Assembly: GCF_015350995.1 (NCBI RefSeq)
Contig: NZ_JADKRW010000011.1
Span: 1-42,139, forward strand
Length of the DNA: 42,139 nucleotides
Source of the DNA: Curtobacterium sp. VKM Ac-1393
GTDB taxonomy: Bacteria > Actinomycetota > Actinomycetes > Actinomycetales > Microbacteriaceae
Direction: 5' to 3'
Positions 39,119 through 42,139 of the stretch are shown here, piece by piece. The notes beneath the pieces are model-generated. The model saw only the letters and a list, made by a program, of their open reading frames with translations. It did no database searches and had not been told where the DNA came from. Position 1 is the stretch's first letter; the number at the start of each line of letters is the position of its first letter. The translations under genes were made by a program, and so were the position numbers.

Positions 39119-39997
39119 ATGAAGCAACGAGTCATCGGAGACGTGTCGGTCAGTGCCATCGGTCTGGGCGGGATGCCCATGTCGATCGAGGGCCGACCCG
39201 ACGAACGACAGTCCATCGCGACCATCCACGCGGCGCTCGAGAACGGCGTCACGCTCATCGACACAGCGGACGCGTACCACCTGGCCGCCCACGACGAAGT
39301 GGGGCACAACGAGGAGCTGATCGCGCGGGCCGTGCGGGAGTTCCACGGCGACATCGAGTCGATCCTCATCGCGACGAAGGGCGGACACCTGCGTCCGGAA
39401 GCCGGCGCGTGGGCGCAGAACGGCCACCCGGAGTACCTGAAGCAGGCGGCGAAGGCCTCGGCCAAGCGTCTCGGTGTCGAGGCGATCGGTCTGTACCAGT
39501 TCCACCGCCCGGACCCGGCGGTCCCCTACGCCGAGTCCGTCGGCGCGCTCGGCGAGCTGCTCGACGAGGGCGTCATCCGGATGGCCGGCATCTCGAACGC
39601 GGACCCGGACCAGATCCGGACGGCGAACGAGGTCCTCGATGGGCGGCTGGCCTCGGTGCAGAACCAGTTCTCTCCGAAGTTCCGATCGAGCGAGCCCGAG
39701 CTCGAGCTCTGCGACGAGCTCGGGATCGCGTTCCTGCCGTGGAGTCCGCTCGGTGGCATCGCGAACGCCGCCGACCTCGGCACCGCCTACGAGGACTTCG
39801 CGTACATCGCGCGCGACCGGGGCGTGACCCCGCAGGTCATCGCACTCGCGTGGGAGCTGCAGAAGAGCGACGTGGTCGTCCCGATCCCCGGGGCATCGCG
39901 GCCGCAGTCGATCCTCAACTCGCTGACCGCACCGACCGTGAAGCTGCGGCCGGAGGACATCGCCCGTCTCGACGCGTCGCAGCCGGCGGCCGTCTGA
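39119..39997 (+). CDS. Aldo/keto reductase
   Basis: NADPH-dependent carbonyl reductase with a TIM barrel. The catalytic tetrad is visible as D48, Y53, K87 and H129 (DTADAY, TKGG, YQFHRPD). 292 residues, the usual length; cofactor-site residues are in VVPIPGASRPQSI. The substrate is unknown. No leaderless-type -10 is seen upstream. It is convergent with the lipoprotein pair. Confidence 0.92.
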   Translation: MKQRVIGDVSVSAIGLGGMPMSIEGRPDERQSIATIHAALENGVTLIDTADAYHLAAHDEVGHNEELIARAVREFHGDIESILIATKGGHLRPEAGAWAQNGHPEYLKQAAKASAKRLGVEAIGLYQFHRPDPAVPYAESVGALGELLDEGVIRMAGISNADPDQIRTANEVLDGRLASVQNQFSPKFRSSEPELELCDELGIAFLPWSPLGGIANAADLGTAYEDFAYIARDRGVTPQVIALAWELQKSDVVVPIPGASRPQSILNSLTAPTVKLRPEDIARLDASQPAAV

Positions 39998-40030
39998 GCC
40001 GCCTTCGTCCTGCCGCTGCCTGACGCGCGG

Positions 40031-40068
40031 CGACGCCCCGTGGTTCCGGTCGGAGCTGCGGGGCGTCG
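40031..40068. terminator. Bidirectional hairpin
   Basis: CGACGCCCCG (40031-40040) pairs exactly with 40059-40068 around an 18-base loop, between the aldo/keto reductase gene and the convergent lipoprotein gene. Confidence 0.65.
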
Positions 40069-40082
40069 TCGTCGGGAACTGC

Positions 40083-40571
40083 TCAGCTGCCCGGGCAGAC
40101 CGCCGACACCGCGTTCAACGAGGACTGCACGTCGCCCTGCGCGTCCGTCGCCTCGGTGGAGTCGGTGGAGCCGCTGTCGGCGATCGCGGACGCGTAGTCC
40201 CGCGCATCGTCGGTGAAGTCCTCGAAGGCGTCGTGCACGGAGTCGTTCGTGACCTTCGGCAGCGCGGCATCGAGCCGGTCGGCGAACTCGCCGACGATCG
40301 CGGCACGCGCGGCGGGGTCGGCCGGCGCCGACGACGACGACTGCTCGTCGATGAACGACTTCAGCTCGCGCTCGACGAGCGCACACGCCTCGGTCTTCGT
40401 CTGCGCGGCGGCCGACGTCTCCGACGGGGCGGACGTCTTCGACGGGGCGGACGTCTTCGACGGGGCGGACGTCTCCGTCGAGCCACCGTCGTCCGACGAC
40501 CCGCCGGAGCAGCCCGCCAGCAGCGTCACGGCGACGAGCGCCGTGGTGACCGCGGTGAGCGTGCGACGCAT
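40083..40571 (-). CDS. Lipoprotein of the paired set (second gene)
   Basis: Signal MRRTLTAVTTALVAVTLLAGC with lipobox Cys C21. After it comes a linker with three 6-residue repeats (KTSAPS type; 18-bp repeats at 40423-40476), then a helical domain that starts EACALVERELKSF and ends at VSAVCPGS. 162 residues. Its ATG shares one base with the stop of the preceding lipoprotein gene (TGATG). Its domain resembles that of the partner. Function unknown. Confidence 0.75.
   Translation of the reverse strand: MRRTLTAVTTALVAVTLLAGCSGGSSDDGGSTETSAPSKTSAPSKTSAPSETSAAAQTKTEACALVERELKSFIDEQSSSSAPADPAARAAIVGEFADRLDAALPKVTNDSVHDAFEDFTDDARDYASAIADSGSTDSTEATDAQGDVQSSLNAVSAVCPGS
40423..40476. repeat. Three tandem 18-bp repeats in the lipoprotein linker
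   Basis: The unit GACGGGGCGGACGTCTTC occurs at 40423, 40441 and 40459 (last copy with one change). In frame, it codes for KTSAPS-type units on the minus strand. Confidence 0.85.
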
Positions 40572-40981
40572 CAGGAGTTGCACGCCTTCTGGAAGGCGTT
40601 GCCGGCGTCCTGCACCTTGGTGCTCGACTTCGTGAGCGCCGAGACGTCGGCCGACTGCGGGTCCTTCGCGATGTCCTCGATCTGGTCGACGAGGTCGCCG
40701 TAGGCGTCCTCGAACGCGTCGCCCTTCTGCTTCAGGTCGTCGTCGGACAGGTCGTCGACGCCGTCGGAGATCTTCTCGTCGAGCTCCTTGAGCTTCGTGA
40801 CGGCGGCGTCCGGGTCGGACTGCAGGTTCGCGGCCTCGGACTGCACGCCCTCGGCGGCGGACTTCACGGTCTTCTCGAACTGGGTGCACTGGTCGGCCTT
40901 CGACGGCCCGGTCGAGCAACCGGCGAGCAGGGTGAGCGCGAGGCCGGCGGTGGCGAGCGCGATGAACTTGTTCTTCGGCAT
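40571..40981 (-). CDS. Lipoprotein of the paired set (first gene)
   Basis: Signal MPKNKFIALATAGLALTLLAGC with lipobox Cys C22. The mature part is a helical, Asp/Lys-rich domain starting DQCTQFEKTVKSA and ending AFQKACNS, so two Cys residues could link the ends. 136 residues. The ATG at 40981 fits the signal peptide start; GGGGGA is upstream. First gene of a two-gene unit with a paralogous lipoprotein. Function unknown. Confidence 0.75.
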   Translation of the reverse strand: MPKNKFIALATAGLALTLLAGCSTGPSKADQCTQFEKTVKSAAEGVQSEAANLQSDPDAAVTKLKELDEKISDGVDDLSDDDLKQKGDAFEDAYGDLVDQIEDIAKDPQSADVSALTKSSTKVQDAGNAFQKACNS

Positions 40982-41041
40982 GGTGGAGAGTCCCCCTCTG
41001 TCGGTCCGCACTCCCCCGGATGAGGTGCAGATCCGTCATCG

Positions 41042-41047
41042 AGCGTA
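41042..41047 (-). promoter_or_regulatory. Possible -10 of the lipoprotein pair
   Basis: TACGCT on the minus strand, 60 bases before the ATG at 40981. The -35 is weak. Confidence 0.3.
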
Positions 41048-41082
41048 CATGGAGCACTCACAGGATGACCGGCGTCGCGGCG

Positions 41083-41088
41083 TACCGT
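41083..41088 (+). promoter_or_regulatory. Leaderless-type -10 of the quinone oxidoreductase gene
   Basis: TACCGT seven bases before the ATG at 41096, within a block almost identical to that of the FAD monooxygenase gene. Confidence 0.5.
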
Positions 41089-41095
41089 CGAGGGC

Positions 41096-42061
41096 ATGCG
41101 CGCCATCACGTTCGACGACACCTCCATGTCCGTGACCGACCTGCCCGACCCGGTGCCCGCCGCCGGCGAGGTGCTCATCGAGGTCGCCGCCGCCGGGGTG
41201 AACAACGCCGACCTGCAGCAGCGTGCCGGGAACTACCCGCCGCCGCCCGGGGCGTCGGAGGTCCTCGGGCTCGAGGTCTCCGGCACCGTCCGGGCACTCG
41301 GCGACGGCGTGACCTCGGTGTCCGTCGGCGACCGCGTCTGCGCCCTGCTCTCGGGCGGCGGCTACGCCTCGCTCGTCGTGGCACCGGCGACCCAGGTACT
41401 GCCCGTCCCCGACGCCGTCGACCTGGTCGAGGCCGCCGGCCTGCCCGAGGCCGCCTGCACCGTGTACTCGAACATCGGCATGCTCGCCGGACTCCGACCC
41501 GGGCAGACGCTGCTCGTGCACGGCGGCACCGGCGGCATGGGCTCGCACGCCGTCCTGTGGGCGAAGGCCCTCGGCGCGACGGTGATCGCCACGAGCGGTG
41601 GCGACCGCAAGGTCCAGGCGTCGCGTGACCTGGGTGCCGACCTGGTGGTCGACCACCGCACCGAGGACTTCGTCGAACGGGTCCTGGCCTTCACGGACGG
41701 CGTCGGGGTCGACGTGGTGCTCGACGTCGTCGGGCCGGCCTACCTGGCGCGGAACTTGCATGCCCTTGCACCGAACGGGCACATCGCAGTCATCGCCTCG
41801 GGCAGCGGCAGCACCGCCGAACTCGACCTCGGCGCCATGATGCGGAAACGGGCGTCGATCAGCGGGACGACCCTCCGCGCCCGACCGCTCGACGAGAAGG
41901 CCGCGATCGTCGCCGCCGTCCACGAGCACGTCTGGCCCTTCGTCGCCGACGGCAGCGTCCGCCCGGTCATCGACACCGTCCTGCCGCTGGCCGAGGTCGA
42001 GGAAGCGCACCGGAAGGTCCGCGACGGCGAGGTCGTCGGGAAGGTGCTGCTGACGCTCTAG
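41096..42061 (+). CDS. Zinc-independent quinone oxidoreductase (MDR family)
   Basis: NADPH:quinone oxidoreductase-type medium-chain dehydrogenase, 321 residues. The N-terminal GroES-like domain has AAGVNNADLQQRAGNYPPPP and VLGLEVSGTV, and the Rossmann domain has LLVHGGTGGMGSHA (from about 138). The zinc-ligand cysteines of alcohol dehydrogenases are absent. Family C-terminus ends EEAHRKVRDGEVVGKVLL. It is the last gene of the window and stops one base before a probable insertion sequence. Confidence 0.92.
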   Translation: MRAITFDDTSMSVTDLPDPVPAAGEVLIEVAAAGVNNADLQQRAGNYPPPPGASEVLGLEVSGTVRALGDGVTSVSVGDRVCALLSGGGYASLVVAPATQVLPVPDAVDLVEAAGLPEAACTVYSNIGMLAGLRPGQTLLVHGGTGGMGSHAVLWAKALGATVIATSGGDRKVQASRDLGADLVVDHRTEDFVERVLAFTDGVGVDVVLDVVGPAYLARNLHALAPNGHIAVIASGSGSTAELDLGAMMRKRASISGTTLRARPLDEKAAIVAAVHEHVWPFVADGSVRPVIDTVLPLAEVEEAHRKVRDGEVVGKVLLTL

Positions 42062-42062
42062 G

Positions 42063-42139
42063 TGTACCTGGCCATGACGTTGGTGACACTGCGGGGCTTG
42101 TGAAGAGGGGAGGCCTCCTGGCTTAGTGGAGCTGTCTAG
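42063..42139. mobile_element. Probable end of an IS481-type insertion sequence
   Basis: After the stop of the oxidoreductase gene the sequence begins TGTACCTGGCCATGACGTTG followed by GTGACA (42063-42088), which resembles terminal inverted repeats of IS481 elements (TGT start, GTTGGTGACA inner part). The next 50 bases contain no gene and the transposase would lie outside. Recognised from memory of such ends, so moderate confidence only. Confidence 0.4.

Noticed and set aside
40423..40476. Short regular repeats as a possible CRISPR array
   Set aside because: The 18-bp units are contiguous without spacers and code for a lipoprotein linker.

Overview
This is a high-GC actinobacterial window, most likely from Microbacteriaceae; Curtobacterium is my best guess from gene order and sequence style, not from a search. 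Supporting signs are the very GC-rich codon use, many GTG starts, the block infC-rpmI-rplT / RNA methyltransferase / pheS-pheT / argCJBDFGH / mpg / tyrS (the order also known from Mycobacterium tuberculosis), a DUF1844 gene divergent from infC, and many leaderless-type promoters (TAnnnT six to eight bases before the start codon).

Layout. Bases 1-500 hold the 5' leader and two tandem promoters of an rRNA operon that reads leftwards out of the window. Bases 500-16774, all minus strand, are a core block: translation genes (tyrS, pheST, infC-rpmI-rplT), an RNA methyltransferase, a DNA glycosylase and the complete arginine biosynthesis cluster argC-J-B-D-F-G-H, mostly with 1- or 4-base overlaps and with no argR. 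Bases 17078-26378 are mixed accessory metabolism and cell surface: a DUF1844 protein, an orphan maltokinase, a CHAD protein, a family 2 glycoside hydrolase behind a LacI-type operator, a Gpi18/PIG-V-like mannosyltransferase, an amidase-domain lipoprotein and a secreted GH25-like protein. Bases 26562-31750 hold tRNA-Ala(CGC), a membrane protein, a GNAT acetyltransferase, galU, 5-formyl-THF cyclo-ligase, an FmdB zinc ribbon, mscL and a CDP-alcohol phosphatidyltransferase. Bases 31768-35936 encode a 1290-residue superfamily 1 helicase-like protein and a small coupled ORF. Bases 36102-42061 hold a CitE-like lyase, a small membrane protein, an FAD monooxygenase, an aldo/keto reductase, two paralogous lipoproteins and a quinone oxidoreductase. 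The last 77 bases look like the end of an IS481-type insertion sequence.

The most unusual item is the helicase-like protein. It keeps the layout of a DUF4011-type SF1 helicase with a C-terminal MTES_1575-type nuclease region, but the Walker A lysine, the Walker B glutamate, motif III and V residues and the nuclease aspartate all appear substituted. Other notable points are a probable AUC start codon for IF3, a family of hairpins built on GGGAGGCCCG at gene ends that also occurs in coding sequence, about eleven leaderless promoters, and a run of hairpins before the FAD monooxygenase. I saw no prophage, CRISPR array or recognisable defence island.
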